From an uncultured beta proteobacterium (GTDB lineage: Bacteria; Pseudomonadota; Gammaproteobacteria; Burkholderiales; Burkholderiaceae_C): DNA of 36,426 bases. Under the pieces are notes generated by a model that did not search any database, had not been told where the DNA came from, and was given only the letters and a program-made list of their open reading frames with translations. Within the stretch, counting starts at the first letter, position 1; every line of letters begins with the position of its first letter. The position numbers and the translations under genes were made by a program. The stretch covers positions 1 through 36,426 of the forward strand of contig CAIVLG010000109.1 in the NCBI GenBank assembly GCA_903906695.1. Reading direction: 5' to 3'. Positions 18,108-28,199 of this stretch are shown here, one piece after another.

Positions 18108-18761
18108 TCACGCTCTCGCAAAGGTGCCTGCCAGCCAGGGTTTTTGTGTCAGACGTCTTGTTTCAAAGGCCTTTATCTTGTCGGCATGGCGCAGGGTCAG
18201 GCCGATGTCATCAAAGCCATTGAGCAAACAGTACTTGCGGAACGCCTGTACCTCGAAAGGCAGCTCAGTCCCATCGGGCTTCACCACCACCTGACGATTG
18301 AGGTCGATCGTCAATTCATAGCCGGGAAAGGCGGCGGCTTCGTCAAACAACTGGTTCACCAGTGGGTCACTCAGCACGATTGGCAGCAACCCATTCTTGA
18401 AGCTGTTATTGAAAAAGATGTCAGCATAGCTCGGCGCGATGATGGCCCTAAAGCCGTATTGGTCGAGCGCCCATGGGGCATGTTCGCGTGAGGAACCGCA
18501 ACCAAAGTTCTTGCGCGCCAACAGGATGGATGCATTTGTGTAGCGCGGCTGGTTGAGCACGAAGTCCGGGTTGGGTTTGCGGCTGGCAGGGTCCTGACCC
18601 GGAAAGCCGGCGTCAAGGTAACGCCACTGGTCAAACAAATTTTGTCCAAAGCCGGTCTTGCGAATGGATTTCAGGAATTGCTTCGGGATGATCGCGTCGG
18701 TGTCGACGTTTTCCCGATCCATCGGGGCTACCAGCCCCTTATGAAGGGTGAACTTCTGCAT
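18108..18761 (-). CDS. leuD: 3-isopropylmalate dehydratase small subunit
   Basis: A 217-residue subunit that forms the swivelling domain of isopropylmalate isomerase with LeuC. Clear family motifs are [22 protein letters not shown] near the N-terminus, [15 protein letters not shown] in the middle and [15 protein letters not shown]. The start ATG 18761 is 21 bp after the leuC stop. Some relatives carry a small entericidin-like gene between leuC and leuD; none fits here. Confidence 0.97.
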   Translation of the reverse strand: MQKFTLHKGLVAPMDRENVDTDAIIPKQFLKSIRKTGFGQNLFDQWRYLDAGFPGQDPASRKPNPDFVLNQPRYTNASILLARKNFGCGSSREHAPWALDQYGFRAIIAPSYADIFFNNSFKNGLLPIVLSDPLVNQLFDEAAAFPGYELTIDLNRQVVVKPDGTELPFEVQAFRKYCLLNGFDDIGLTLRHADKIKAFETRRLTQKPWLAGTFARA

Positions 18762-18782
18762 GATTCTTTCTTTGCTGCTGGT

Positions 18783-20255
<1,473 letters not shown>

Positions 20256-20274
20256 TTGGTTTTTCCTTCGCAAG

Positions 20275-20293
20275 CCGTGATTTTAAGCGGCCG
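20275..20293 (-). promoter_or_regulatory. Promoter-like motif upstream of leuC (TTAAAAT -10 box)
   Basis: On the minus strand CGGCCGCTTAAAATCACGG carries TAAAAT as a -10 box. Transcription would begin near 20272, giving a short leader of under 20 nt before the leuC ATG at 20255. Eighteen of 19 bases are shared with the motif before lysS. The -35 region is not clear. Confidence 0.5.
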
Positions 20294-20310
20294 CCTGCCA
20301 GACGCGCTGC

Positions 20311-20347
20311 AAATAAAACGCCCGCCGGTGTTGCCATCCGGCGGGCG
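20311..20347 (-). terminator. Rho-independent terminator of the sdh-gltA transcript
   Basis: CGCCCGCCGG (20319-20328) and CCGGCGGGCG (20338-20347) form a perfect 10-bp GC stem around a 9-nt loop. Read on the minus strand it is followed by TTTTATTT. It lies 18 bp past the gltA stop and before the leuC promoter motif, so it separates the two operons. Confidence 0.93.
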
Positions 20348-20364
20348 CGCCCAAGGCTAACAGT

Positions 20365-21675
20365 CTACCGTTTTGCCAAGGGCAGAACGTCCCGTTTCAC
20401 AGAGCCCGAGAAAAGTTGACGCGGACGGCCAATCTTGTACTCAGGATCGCTGATCATTTCGTTGAGTTGCGCGATCCAGCCGACGGTGCGGGCCAACGCA
20501 AAGACGCCAGTGAACATGTTGACCGGAATGCCGATAGCGCGTTGCACGATGCCCGAGTAGAAGTCGACGTTGGGGTAGAGTTTGCGCGAAACGAAATAAT
20601 CGTCTTCGAGTGCAATCTTTTCCAGTGCCATCGCCAATTTGAACAGCGGATCGTTTTCCAGTCCCATCGCGGCCAGGACTTCCTTGCAGGTCTCCTGCAT
20701 GAGCTTGGCGCGGGGGTCGTAATTCTTGTAGACCCGATGTCCAAACCCCATCAACTTGACGCCGGAATTCTTATCCTTGACCTGTTCCATGAAATGGCCG
20801 ACTTTTTCGATACCACCTGTTTTCTGAATCTCTTCGAGCATATTCAGACAGGCTTCATTTGCACCCCCATGGGCCGGACCCCAGAGGCAGGCGACACCTG
20901 CTGCGATGGCAGCGAACGGATTGGTGCCTGAACTACCACACAGACGAACGGTGGACGTGGATGCGTTTTGCTCGTGGTCTGCATGCAATATGAAGATGCG
21001 ATCCAGTGCGCGTTCGATGACCGGGTTGACCTTGAATTCTTCGCACGGTGTGGCGAACATCATGTGCAGGAAATTGCCGGCATAGCTCAGGTTGTTTTTG
21101 GGGTACATATAGGGCTGGCCCATGCTGTACTTGTAGGCCATGGCCACCAGCGTCGGCATTTTGGCAATCAGGCGCAGGGCGGCGATGTCGCGGTGCTCGG
21201 CATTGTTGATGTCGGTGCTGTCATGATAAAAGGCCGACAAGGCGCCGACCAACCCGGTCATGATGGCCATCGGATGGGCGTCACGACGGAAACCACGCAT
21301 GAAAAACTGCATCTGTTCGTTGACCATGGTATGGCGGGTAACGCGCCGCGTGAAGTCCGCCTTTGCGCTGGCATTCGGAAGATTTCCATACAGCAGCAAA
21401 TGACAAGTTTCCAGGAAGTCGCAATTCGTTGCCAGTTGCTCGATCGGATAGCCGCGATACAGCAATTCACCCTTGTCGCCGTCGATGTAGGTAATGGTCG
21501 ATTGACAGGACGCCGTCGACAAAAAGCCGGGATCGTAGGTGAACATACCGGTCTGTCCGTAGAGTTTGCGGATGTCCACCACGTCCGGTCCGACGCTGCC
21601 CTGGTAGACAGGCAAATCGACGCTGGGACTGCCGTTGCTAAACGACAGCGTTGCTTTGTTGTCAGATAATTTCAT
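20365..21675 (-). CDS. gltA: Citrate synthase, type II
   Basis: A 436-residue enzyme condensing oxaloacetate and acetyl-CoA to citrate. The catalytic histidines are H234 in [11 protein letters not shown]269 in [10 protein letters not shown] and H313 in GFGHRVY. The N-terminal domain ([30 protein letters not shown]) is that of the hexameric, NADH-sensitive gram-negative enzymes. Start ATG 21675 ([10 protein letters not shown]) has AAGGCAAG just upstream; a frame starting five codons earlier is less likely. The start overlaps the sdhE 3' end by 14 bp, so it is translated from the sdh transcript, and the terminator at 20311-20347 ends that unit. Confidence 0.97.
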   Translation of the reverse strand: MKLSDNKATLSFSNGSPSVDLPVYQGSVGPDVVDIRKLYGQTGMFTYDPGFLSTASCQSTITYIDGDKGELLYRGYPIEQLATNCDFLETCHLLLYGNLPNASAKADFTRRVTRHTMVNEQMQFFMRGFRRDAHPMAIMTGLVGALSAFYHDSTDINNAEHRDIAALRLIAKMPTLVAMAYKYSMGQPYMYPKNNLSYAGNFLHMMFATPCEEFKVNPVIERALDRIFILHADHEQNASTSTVRLCGSSGTNPFAAIAAGVACLWGPAHGGANEACLNMLEEIQKTGGIEKVGHFMEQVKDKNSGVKLMGFGHRVYKNYDPRAKLMQETCKEVLAAMGLENDPLFKLAMALEKIALEDDYFVSRKLYPNVDFYSGIVQRAIGIPVNMFTGVFALARTVGWIAQLNEMISDPEYKIGRPRQLFSGSVKRDVLPLAKR

Positions 21676-21970
21676 TTTCTTGCCTTTCAAGGGGTTTTCT
21701 CAACATACACAAAACTTCACGTACCTCGTCGCGATCGAGATCGGCGTTGACTTGCGCAAGCGTTCGGCGTGCCAAGTGCAAGTCCAACAGATCGTTGTCA
21801 CTGAGCTCCATCAGAGCGCTGAGACCTTGCGACTGCGTGACAGTCAGGCTCGACCCAAAGCGGCTGAAAAAGCGTTCGATGAAGAGGTCGTTTTCAAGCA
21901 GGCCTCGACGGCAACGCCATCTCAGCCTGCTCAAACTTCTCGCATCGATCAGTTCGCTGGTTTTTACCAT
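21662..21970 (-). CDS. sdhE: FAD assembly factor SdhE (succinate dehydrogenase flavinylation)
   Basis: A 102-residue protein with the RGxxE signature in [14 protein letters not shown] (R22, G23, E26), which family members use to promote covalent FAD attachment to SdhA. The body ([18 protein letters not shown]) fits the SdhE/YgfY fold. The placement between sdhB and gltA is the usual betaproteobacterial context. Start ATG 21970 is preferred; a GTG 13 codons upstream would overlap sdhB and adds unconserved residues. Ribosome signals are weak, so coupling with sdhB translation is plausible. The 3' end overlaps gltA by 14 bp. Confidence 0.93.
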   Translation of the reverse strand: MVKTSELIDARSLSRLRWRCRRGLLENDLFIERFFSRFGSSLTVTQSQGLSALMELSDNDLLDLHLARRTLAQVNADLDRDEVREVLCMLRKPLERQENEII

Positions 21971-21998
21971 AGCTGGCGGTGCCCGATGTTGATCAACG

Positions 21999-22703
21999 TC
22001 AAACCGCACGCATGACCATCATTTCCTTGATCTTGCCAATCGCCTTGGTTGGATTGAGTCCTTTGGGGCACACTTCGACGCAATTCATGATGGTGTGGCA
22101 GCGAAACAGCCGGTAAGGATCTTCCAGATTGTCCAGGCGCTCGGCAGTTGCCTGGTCGCGACTGTCGGCCAGGAAGCGGTAGGCCTGCAGCAGACCTGCC
22201 GGTCCGACAAACTTGTCGGGATTCCACCAGAAACTTGGGCAGGACGTGGAACAACTGGCGCACAGGATGCACTCGTACAGGCCGTTGAGTTCATCGCGTT
22301 CTTGCGGGCTTTGCAGGCGCTCGCGCTCCGGGGCCGCGGTATCGTTGATCAGGTAAGGTTTGATCGAGTTGTACTGCTTGAAAAACTGGGTCATGTCGAC
22401 GATCAGGTCGCGCACCACCGGAAGACCCGGTAATGGTTTCAGGACAATAGTTCCGGGCAAGGTCAGCATATTGGTCAGACACGCCAAACCATTCTTGCCG
22501 TTGATGTTCATGGCATCCGAGCCGCAGACACCTTCACGGCAGGATTTGCGAAAACTGATTCCCGGGTCCTGTGCCTTGAGTTTGATCAGTGCGTCCAGCA
22601 ACATGCGTTCGCTACCGTCGAGTTCGACCTCAATGGTCTGCATATAGGGTTTGACGTCGGCATCGGGGTCATAACGGTAGATCTGAAAGGTGCGTCTTGA
22701 CAT
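21999..22703 (-). CDS. sdhB: Succinate dehydrogenase iron-sulfur subunit
   Basis: A 234-residue subunit of complex II that passes electrons from SdhA to quinone. The N-terminal ferredoxin domain binds [2Fe-2S] through C55, C60 and C75 (SCREGVCGSDAMNINGKNGLAC region). The C-terminal domain carries C145, C148, C151 and C155 (CILCASCSTSC) and C202, C208, C212 (CHTIMNCVEVCP) for the [4Fe-4S] and [3Fe-4S] clusters. It is 11 bp downstream of sdhA. Confidence 0.98.
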   Translation of the reverse strand: MSRRTFQIYRYDPDADVKPYMQTIEVELDGSERMLLDALIKLKAQDPGISFRKSCREGVCGSDAMNINGKNGLACLTNMLTLPGTIVLKPLPGLPVVRDLIVDMTQFFKQYNSIKPYLINDTAAPERERLQSPQERDELNGLYECILCASCSTSCPSFWWNPDKFVGPAGLLQAYRFLADSRDQATAERLDNLEDPYRLFRCHTIMNCVEVCPKGLNPTKAIGKIKEMMVMRAV

Positions 22704-22714
22704 GGTTGTTCCGG

Positions 22715-24511
22715 TTAAAAACTGCGCACGGCAAGGGGCACGGATTCGACAGTCAGCGGTTTCATTTGAACCGGCTTGTAAGCCAGGCGGTTGCCATCGC
22801 CGTACCAGAGCGTGTGTTTATGCCATTCGGCGTCGTTGCGACCGTTCGGATGCTCCGGACTGTCGGCGTAGTCATCGACCGAATGGGCGCCACGGCTTTC
22901 ATGGCGGGCCGCGGCTGACACGATGGTGGCTTGTGCCGCTTCGATCAGATTTTCAACTTCGAGGGCCTCGATGCGTGCTGTATTGAATATCCTGGACTTG
23001 TCTTTCAGGCCAATCGTCTGGACGCGTTCACGCAGGGCGGCAATCTTGGCCACGCCCTGGTTCATGCTGGTCTGTGTGCGAAAGACCCCGGCATGCTCCT
23101 GCATCGTGCGACGCAGTTCGTTCGCCACGTCCTGCGAATACTCGCCGCCGGCTGTATTGTCCAGCCGCGCGACGCGAGCCAATGTGGCGTCGGCGGACGC
23201 AGTGGGCAAAGGTTTGTGCAGGCGGCTGTTCTGGTTCGACTGCACGATGTGATTGCCTGCCGCGCGACCGAATACGAGCAAGTCCAGCAATGAATTGGTG
23301 CCCAGTCGATTGGCGCCATGCACGCTGACACAGGCGCACTCGCCAACCGCATACAAGCCATTGATCACTGCGCTCTGGTTCTGTGCATCTTGCTCGACCA
23401 CCTGACCGTGAATATTGGTCGGTATGCCACCCATCTGATAGTGGATCGTGGGGACCACCGGAATCGGCTCCCTCGCAATGTCCACATTGGCAAAGTTGTG
23501 GCCGATTTCAAAAACCGACGGCAGGCGCTTCATGATGGTTTCCGAGCCCAGATGGGTCATGTCCAGGTCGATGTAGTCCTTGTGCGGACCGCAGCCACGG
23601 CCTTCCTTGATTTCCTGGTCCATACAGCGTGATACGTAGTCCCGTGGTGCCAGATCCTTATAGGCCGGTGCGTATCGCTCCATGAATCGCTCGCCATTGG
23701 CGTTGCGCAATATGGCGCCTTCGCCACGGCAGCCCTCGGTCAGCAAAACGCCAGCCCCGTGCACGCCGGTCGGGTGAAATTGCCAGAACTCCATGTCTTG
23801 CAGCGGTATGCCAGAACGTGCCGCCATGCCCAAACCGTCACCGGTATTGATGAAGGCATTGGTTGAGGCGGCGAAGATACGGCCGGCACCGCCGGTTGCC
23901 AGCAACGTGCTCTTGGCCTGGAAAATATGAATATCGCCGGTTTCCATTTCAAGCGCAGTGACACCAAGCACGTCGCCGTCGGCGTCGCGAATCAGGTCCA
24001 GCGCCAGCCACTCGACAAAGAAACTGGTTTTTTCTTTGACATTCTGTTGATACAGTGTATGCAGCATGGCGTGGCCGGTGCGGTCAGCTGCCGCGCAGGC
24101 ACGTTGCACCGGCTTCTCGCCGTAGTTGGCAGTGTGTCCGCCGAAGGGGCGTTGGTAAATGGTGCCGTCGGGGTTGCGGTCGAATGGCATACCCATGTGT
24201 TCCAGGTCATACACTGCTTTGGGCGCTTCACGGCACATGTATTCGATGGCATCCTGGTCACCCAACCAGTCTGAGCCCTTGATCGTGTCATAAAAATGGT
24301 AATGCCAGTTGTCTTCGGACATGTTGCCGAGTGAGGCGCCGATGCCGCCCTGCGCCGCCACCGTGTGTGAGCGCGTCGGGAACACCTTTGACAGAACCGC
24401 CACCCTCAGACCGGCCCGGGCCAATTGGAGTGAAGCGCGCATCCCTGAGCCGCCGGCACCGACGATGACGACGTCAAATTGGCGTCTGGGTAGTTTGGAG
24501 GAAAGGGTCAT
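22715..24511 (-). CDS. sdhA: Succinate dehydrogenase flavoprotein subunit
   Basis: A 598-residue flavoprotein that oxidises succinate to fumarate. The FAD dinucleotide fold is VVIVGAGGSGMRASLQLA (about 14-31), and the His that binds FAD covalently is H49 in RSHTVAAQGGIGASLGN. Active-site segments include GGHTANYGEKPVQRACAAAD, TEGCRGEGAILRN and the C-terminal GANRLGTNSLLDLLVFGRAAG. It follows sdhD after 64 bp. No clear Shine-Dalgarno precedes the ATG. Confidence 0.98.
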   Translation of the reverse strand: MTLSSKLPRRQFDVVIVGAGGSGMRASLQLARAGLRVAVLSKVFPTRSHTVAAQGGIGASLGNMSEDNWHYHFYDTIKGSDWLGDQDAIEYMCREAPKAVYDLEHMGMPFDRNPDGTIYQRPFGGHTANYGEKPVQRACAAADRTGHAMLHTLYQQNVKEKTSFFVEWLALDLIRDADGDVLGVTALEMETGDIHIFQAKSTLLATGGAGRIFAASTNAFINTGDGLGMAARSGIPLQDMEFWQFHPTGVHGAGVLLTEGCRGEGAILRNANGERFMERYAPAYKDLAPRDYVSRCMDQEIKEGRGCGPHKDYIDLDMTHLGSETIMKRLPSVFEIGHNFANVDIAREPIPVVPTIHYQMGGIPTNIHGQVVEQDAQNQSAVINGLYAVGECACVSVHGANRLGTNSLLDLLVFGRAAGNHIVQSNQNSRLHKPLPTASADATLARVARLDNTAGGEYSQDVANELRRTMQEHAGVFRTQTSMNQGVAKIAALRERVQTIGLKDKSRIFNTARIEALEVENLIEAAQATIVSAAARHESRGAHSVDDYADSPEHPNGRNDAEWHKHTLWYGDGNRLAYKPVQMKPLTVESVPLAVRSF

Positions 24512-24575
24512 GTGGGGGGCTCTGAAACGTCGACAGGTGTTGCTATGGCTTTTGTGGAACGATTCTTTTCAAGAC

Positions 24576-24941
24576 CTACAGACGCCAGAGGACTTGAATC
24601 GCCCAGCCGGCACAAGACATGAGCCAGACGATGGTGAACGAGTGCAGCATCAGGCGCAGACCGACCGGTTTGATGTAGTCCATCCAGATCTCGCGCATGC
24701 CGACCCAAACGTGAAACATCAGTGCGACGATGATGCTGAAAGTCAGGGCTTTCATCCATTGCGGAGAAAAGATTCCGGCCCAGGTGGTGTAGCCGATTGG
24801 GCCTTGGCTGAAAATGATCTGAGCCAGAATCAGCACGGTGAAGAGGGTCATCAGCGCTGCCGTCACCCGTTGGGCCAGCCAGTCACGCAGGCCATAGCGC
24901 GCGCCCAACACCAGGCGCTTGGAGCCGTAATTGACAGTCAT
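24576..24941 (-). CDS. sdhD: Succinate dehydrogenase membrane anchor subunit
   Basis: A 121-residue membrane protein with three hydrophobic helices (about 26-46, 64-84, 96-118). HVWVGMREIWMDYI (77-90) is the typical SdhD segment containing the haem/quinone region. Start ATG 24941 (MTVNYGSKRLVLGARYGLRDW) has AGGA nine bases upstream and lies 10 bp after the sdhC stop; an upstream in-frame start would overlap sdhC and is rejected. Confidence 0.94.
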   Translation of the reverse strand: MTVNYGSKRLVLGARYGLRDWLAQRVTAALMTLFTVLILAQIIFSQGPIGYTTWAGIFSPQWMKALTFSIIVALMFHVWVGMREIWMDYIKPVGLRLMLHSFTIVWLMSCAGWAIQVLWRL

Positions 24942-24951
24942 GCTGCAATTC

Positions 24952-25398
24952 CTAGTAAAAGCCGAACAGTTTGGCACTGAGTGCCAGCGTCAGACCGAGA
25001 CTGATGGCCAGTGTGACAACTGCAGACGATCGGCCAAATTCCCTGCTGACCGCCTCATGGCTCAGATCCATCCAGAGGTGACGAAGGCCGGCGGTGAAAT
25101 GGTGCAGACAGGCCCAGATCAATGCCAGTGCGGCCAGTTTCCAAATGATGCCGGGCAGGCCCAAGAGGCCGATATTGAAGATGGACTTGAACTTCGCAAA
25201 AGAGATTTCGGAAGAGATCGAATTGTCAAACATCCAGATGATGAAGGGCAACAGAAGGAACATCAAAAGTCCGCTCGCGCGGTGCATTCCAGATACCACC
25301 GCGGCCATCGGCCAGCGGTAGCCCGGCAGGTCCTTGAACGCGTTGATATTTCGAAACTCGGGACGCTTGCTGGCTGCCCTGCTTGCTATTTCGGACAT
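24952..25398 (-). CDS. sdhC: Succinate dehydrogenase cytochrome b556 subunit
   Basis: A 148-residue membrane anchor of complex II. Signature parts are RPEFRNINAFKDLPGYRWPMAAVVSGMHRASGLLMF (the SGxxHRxxG quinone-site motif at 36-43) and HHFTAGLRHLWMD (99-111), which carries the haem-axial histidine. Three hydrophobic helices are visible. GGAAGG lies about seven bases before the ATG at 25398. The 91-bp gap from gntR may hold its own weak promoter, or sdhCDAB may be read through from gntR. Confidence 0.96.
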   Translation of the reverse strand: MSEIASRAASKRPEFRNINAFKDLPGYRWPMAAVVSGMHRASGLLMFLLLPFIIWMFDNSISSEISFAKFKSIFNIGLLGLPGIIWKLAALALIWACLHHFTAGLRHLWMDLSHEAVSREFGRSSAVVTLAISLGLTLALSAKLFGFY

Positions 25399-25489
25399 GC
25401 TTGACCTTCCATACTGGGGCTAGCCTTTGTGGGATTGTGTTGACTGCCGTCTGGGAAATTCTATGGCAAGGCTGCCGGACGCGCGCCGG

Positions 25490-26281
25490 TCAGTTCAGCT
25501 TGTTGTGATAGTAATGCGTGTCGGTACGGTAGTACCCGCGCCGCAGTTCCATGGGCAGATCCTTGTAAGTGTAGGCAATTCGTTCGACGCTGAGCAAGGG
25601 CGTTCCATGAGCGACCTTCAATAATTTCTCAAGTCCTTCTGTGGCAGGCTTGGCGCGTATCTTCTCCTCGGCTCGAACCATTCGCACGTTGAATTCAGTT
25701 TCAAACAATGCGTACATCGGACCCTGATGATTGGCCAGCCGCTCAGCGGTCAAACCCTTGAACGGGGCCGCCGGAAGCCAAATGTCTTCCAGAATGGTGG
25801 GCGTCGTGACAAAACTCAACACCCGCCGCGCCTGCAGTACCGCATCACCGGTCCGCAGTGCCAGCGCGCGGGCAATGTCCGCGCTGGCACTGATGCGCCG
25901 GCATTGAATAATGTCGCGCCGGGCAGGGCCTTCGCTGCCTGGTGTACCGCTATTTGGCACCAGTTTCAGGAAACGAAACTGCACCTGCTGTTCCGCGTGG
26001 GTGGCGACGAAGGTGCCTTTGCCCTGACGCCGTACCAGTAGATTTTCGGCGGACAGATCGTCGATCGCCTTGCGCACTGTGCCCTGACTGACATGAAATC
26101 GTGTCGCGAGTTCCATTTCGCTAGGGATTGCCTCGCCAGGCTTCCATTCGCCAAGCCGCATACTGTTCAGGAGCATGCTCTTGATCTGCTGATAAAGCGG
26201 ACTGAACGACGGGGTCGCGGATGTCCGCTTGTCGCTGGAAGGGGGGAGGATCTCAGCGGTCGGTAAGGACATAGTGGTCAT
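25490..26281 (-). CDS. GntR-family (HutC/UTRA) transcriptional regulator, candidate TCA-cycle regulator
   Basis: A 263-residue DNA-binding protein. The winged helix (about 28-95) contains PLYQQIKSMLLNSMRLGEWKPGEAIPSEMELATRF, VSQGTVRKAIDDL and LVRRQGKGTFV, all typical of GntR. The C-terminal UTRA effector domain (~115-258) contains RRVLSFVTTPTILEDIWLP and the terminal GYYRTDTHYYHNKL. HutC-type regulators bind small carboxylates, amino acids or sugars and usually repress neighbouring genes. It lies directly upstream of sdhCDAB on the same strand and is divergent from mdh, with an operator-like sequence in the shared promoter region; regulation of the TCA genes is therefore likely but is inference. 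The ligand is unknown. Confidence 0.9.
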   Translation of the reverse strand: MTTMSLPTAEILPPSSDKRTSATPSFSPLYQQIKSMLLNSMRLGEWKPGEAIPSEMELATRFHVSQGTVRKAIDDLSAENLLVRRQGKGTFVATHAEQQVQFRFLKLVPNSGTPGSEGPARRDIIQCRRISASADIARALALRTGDAVLQARRVLSFVTTPTILEDIWLPAAPFKGLTAERLANHQGPMYALFETEFNVRMVRAEEKIRAKPATEGLEKLLKVAHGTPLLSVERIAYTYKDLPMELRRGYYRTDTHYYHNKLN

Positions 26282-26317
26282 GGGTGCTTATCTTCGTGCA
26301 GTGTGGTGCGGTACCCA

Positions 26318-26379
26318 ATTATCCTATCTTGTATAAGACATAAGACAACTTTGTGGGTCAGGGTTTTCCAGAGTAAACT
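26318..26379. promoter_or_regulatory. Divergent gntR-sdh / mdh promoter region with operator-like repeats
   Basis: Centre: TTGTATAAGACATAAGACAA (26329-26348), containing the near-palindrome TCTTGTATAAGA (26327-26338, one mismatched pair) and the direct repeat ATAAGAC twice in tandem (26333-26346). For mdh (plus), TTGTGG (26351-26356) and TAAACT (26374-26379) with 17 bp between them make a plausible promoter. For gntR (minus), GATAAT (26323-26318) is a 5/6 -10 box whose upstream promoter region overlaps the operator. A dimeric regulator here could repress gntR and control mdh. Confidence 0.55.
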
Positions 26380-26457
26380 AGCAAAGAATTTTGTGGGGCT
26401 CAGCAACTCGCATGAGCCACGCCGGCACCCGTTTCACAACAACTCTGGAGTCTTACC

Positions 26458-27447
26458 ATGAGCAAAAAGCCCGTCCGTATCGCCGTCACCGGCGCAGCCG
26501 GTCAAATTGGTTACGCAATCCTGTTCCGCATCGCTTCTGGCGAAATGCTGGGCAAGGATCAGCCCGTTATTCTTCAACTATTGGAAGTTCCAATGGAGAA
26601 ACCGCAGCAAGCTTTGCAGGGCGTAATGATGGAACTGCAGGACTGTGCTTTCCCGCTGCTGGCAGGTATGCAAGCCCACGCTGATCCCGTGACGGCCTTC
26701 AAGGACGTCGACTATGCTTTGCTGATCGGCTCGCGTCCGCGTGGACCGGGGATGGAGCGAGCCGAGTTGCTGGCCGTGAATGGTGCGATTTTCACGGAAC
26801 AGGGCAAAGCGCTGAATGCGGTGGCGAGTCGCGATGTCAAGGTGCTGGTGGTTGGCAATCCCGCCAATACGAACGCCTATATTGCAATGAAGAGCGCCCC
26901 TGATTTGCCGCGCAAGAACTTCACCGCGATGCTGCGTCTTGACCACAATCGTGCGCTCAGTCAGCTGGCATCAAAGACCGGGAAGGCCGTTGCCGACATT
27001 GAAAAAATGGCGGTATGGGGCAACCATTCGCCGACCATGTACGCTGACTACCGTTTTGCCAACGTCGGCGGTGCCAGCGTGAAGGAAATGATCAATGACC
27101 ACGACTGGAATGTCAACACTTTCCTGCCCACCGTCGGCAAACGCGGTGCAGCGATCATTGCCGCCCGTGGCGTTTCATCGGCGGCGTCGGCAGCCAATGC
27201 TGCCATCGACCATATGCGTGACTGGGCTCTCGGGACCAATGGCAAGTGGGTCACCATGGGTATTCCCTCGGACGGTCAGTACGGCATTCCCAAAGACACA
27301 ATGTTTGGCTATCCGGTAACCTGCTCTGGTGGCGAGTACAAGGTGGTTGACGGTTTGCCGGTTGACGCTTTCAGCCAGGAATGCATCAACAAGACCCTGA
27401 AAGAGTTGCAGGACGAGCAAGCCGGCGTTGCACATCTGGTGGCTTGA
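26458..27447 (+). CDS. mdh: Malate dehydrogenase
   Basis: A 329-residue NAD-dependent enzyme interconverting malate and oxaloacetate. The nucleotide-binding motif [19 protein letters not shown] is at the N-terminus, the mobile substrate loop is GSRPRGPGM (91-99), and the catalytic pair is D162 in RLDHNRA and H190 in WGNHSPTMY. Length and motifs fit the cytosolic-type (group 2) MDH used by betaproteobacteria. GGAG lies seven to eight bases before the ATG. It is divergent from the GntR regulator, with operator-like repeats between. A hairpin lies 27 bp after its stop. Confidence 0.98.
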   Translation: MSKKPVRIAVTGAAGQIGYAILFRIASGEMLGKDQPVILQLLEVPMEKPQQALQGVMMELQDCAFPLLAGMQAHADPVTAFKDVDYALLIGSRPRGPGMERAELLAVNGAIFTEQGKALNAVASRDVKVLVVGNPANTNAYIAMKSAPDLPRKNFTAMLRLDHNRALSQLASKTGKAVADIEKMAVWGNHSPTMYADYRFANVGGASVKEMINDHDWNVNTFLPTVGKRGAAIIAARGVSSAASAANAAIDHMRDWALGTNGKWVTMGIPSDGQYGIPKDTMFGYPVTCSGGEYKVVDGLPVDAFSQECINKTLKELQDEQAGVAHLVA

Positions 27448-27474
27448 CGCATTTGTGGTCGACGCCTTCGCGTG

Positions 27475-27495
27475 CAGTTGTGTGCGGCACAACTG
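27475..27495 (+). repeat. Strong hairpin after mdh without a T-tract
   Basis: CAGTTGTG (27475-27482) and CACAACTG (27488-27495) are perfect 8-bp arms around a 5-nt loop (TGCGG). No run of T follows, so it is not a standard intrinsic terminator; it could protect the mdh 3' end or mark partial termination before the downstream genes. Confidence 0.55.
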
Positions 27496-27588
27496 TCGTG
27501 ATGATCGCTAGGGCGACGCGCGTCTGAGTGTGAATCGGACCTCGTTTGCCGTGCATCGTCCGTTAATCCAACCCGATCGGGGACAGCC

Positions 27589-28137
27589 ATGAAGCGTGTT
27601 TTTGTTGTTGCTTTTGTGATGGCCCTGCCAGGGGCCGCGTCGCCCCAGGTCGGCCAGCCCGCTTCGGCTGGCGCGAAGGCTGCCGCATCCCCTCACCCTT
27701 CGGGCGTTAGGCGTTCCGCGCTCAAAGCAGTTGAGGAACTTACCCCGGTTGACGATGATATCCACGTCCAACTGTCAGAGGAAGATATTGAGATAGCCAA
27801 GCGCGTGCATGTGGGGGTGGTTGCTTGCGAACTCGGTGCCTCGGTCACGATCACGGCGAGCGAAAAGCGTCCAGGGTTTTTCTCGGTAAAAACCAAAGAC
27901 GCAAGTTTCAGAATGCATCCGGTTGCCAGTCGGACCGGGGCGATTCGCCTCGAAGATCCGAAAGCGGGCGCGATGTGGTTGCAGTTGGGTAACAAGTCAA
28001 TGTTGATGAGCCAGAAACTTGGTCGACGACTTGCTGACGAGTGCATCAGTCCCGATCAGGCTGTAGTGGCTGAAATGCTGAAAAAAAATCCAGCCCCCAG
28101 CATTCTTGACGCACCCGCCAAGGGGCCAGCCAAATAG
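27589..28137 (+). CDS. Exported protein of unknown function between mdh and acnB
   Basis: A 182-residue protein not assigned to a named family. The N-terminus (MKRVFVVAFVMALPGAASPQ) is a likely signal peptide, followed by an Ala/Pro/Ser-rich linker to about residue 45. The core (about 55-160) is a compact domain: VHVGVVACELGASVTITASEKRPGFF, FRMHPVASRTGAIRLEDPKAGAMWLQLGNKSMLMSQKLGRRLADEC. It has two cysteines (in ACELG and DECIS) that could form a disulfide if exported. I recall similar proteins encoded in related Burkholderiales, which suggests conservation, but no function. GGGGA precedes the ATG. It lies 62 bp before acnB on the same strand and is probably co-transcribed with it. Length is complete and there is no sign of decay. 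Confidence 0.75.
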   Translation: MKRVFVVAFVMALPGAASPQVGQPASAGAKAAASPHPSGVRRSALKAVEELTPVDDDIHVQLSEEDIEIAKRVHVGVVACELGASVTITASEKRPGFFSVKTKDASFRMHPVASRTGAIRLEDPKAGAMWLQLGNKSMLMSQKLGRRLADECISPDQAVVAEMLKKNPAPSILDAPAKGPAK

Positions 28138-28199
28138 CTTGATGATCGGTCTTTGCCCGCAAGGTGCGACCCCGAAATATTGATTGATAAGGAGTAAAC

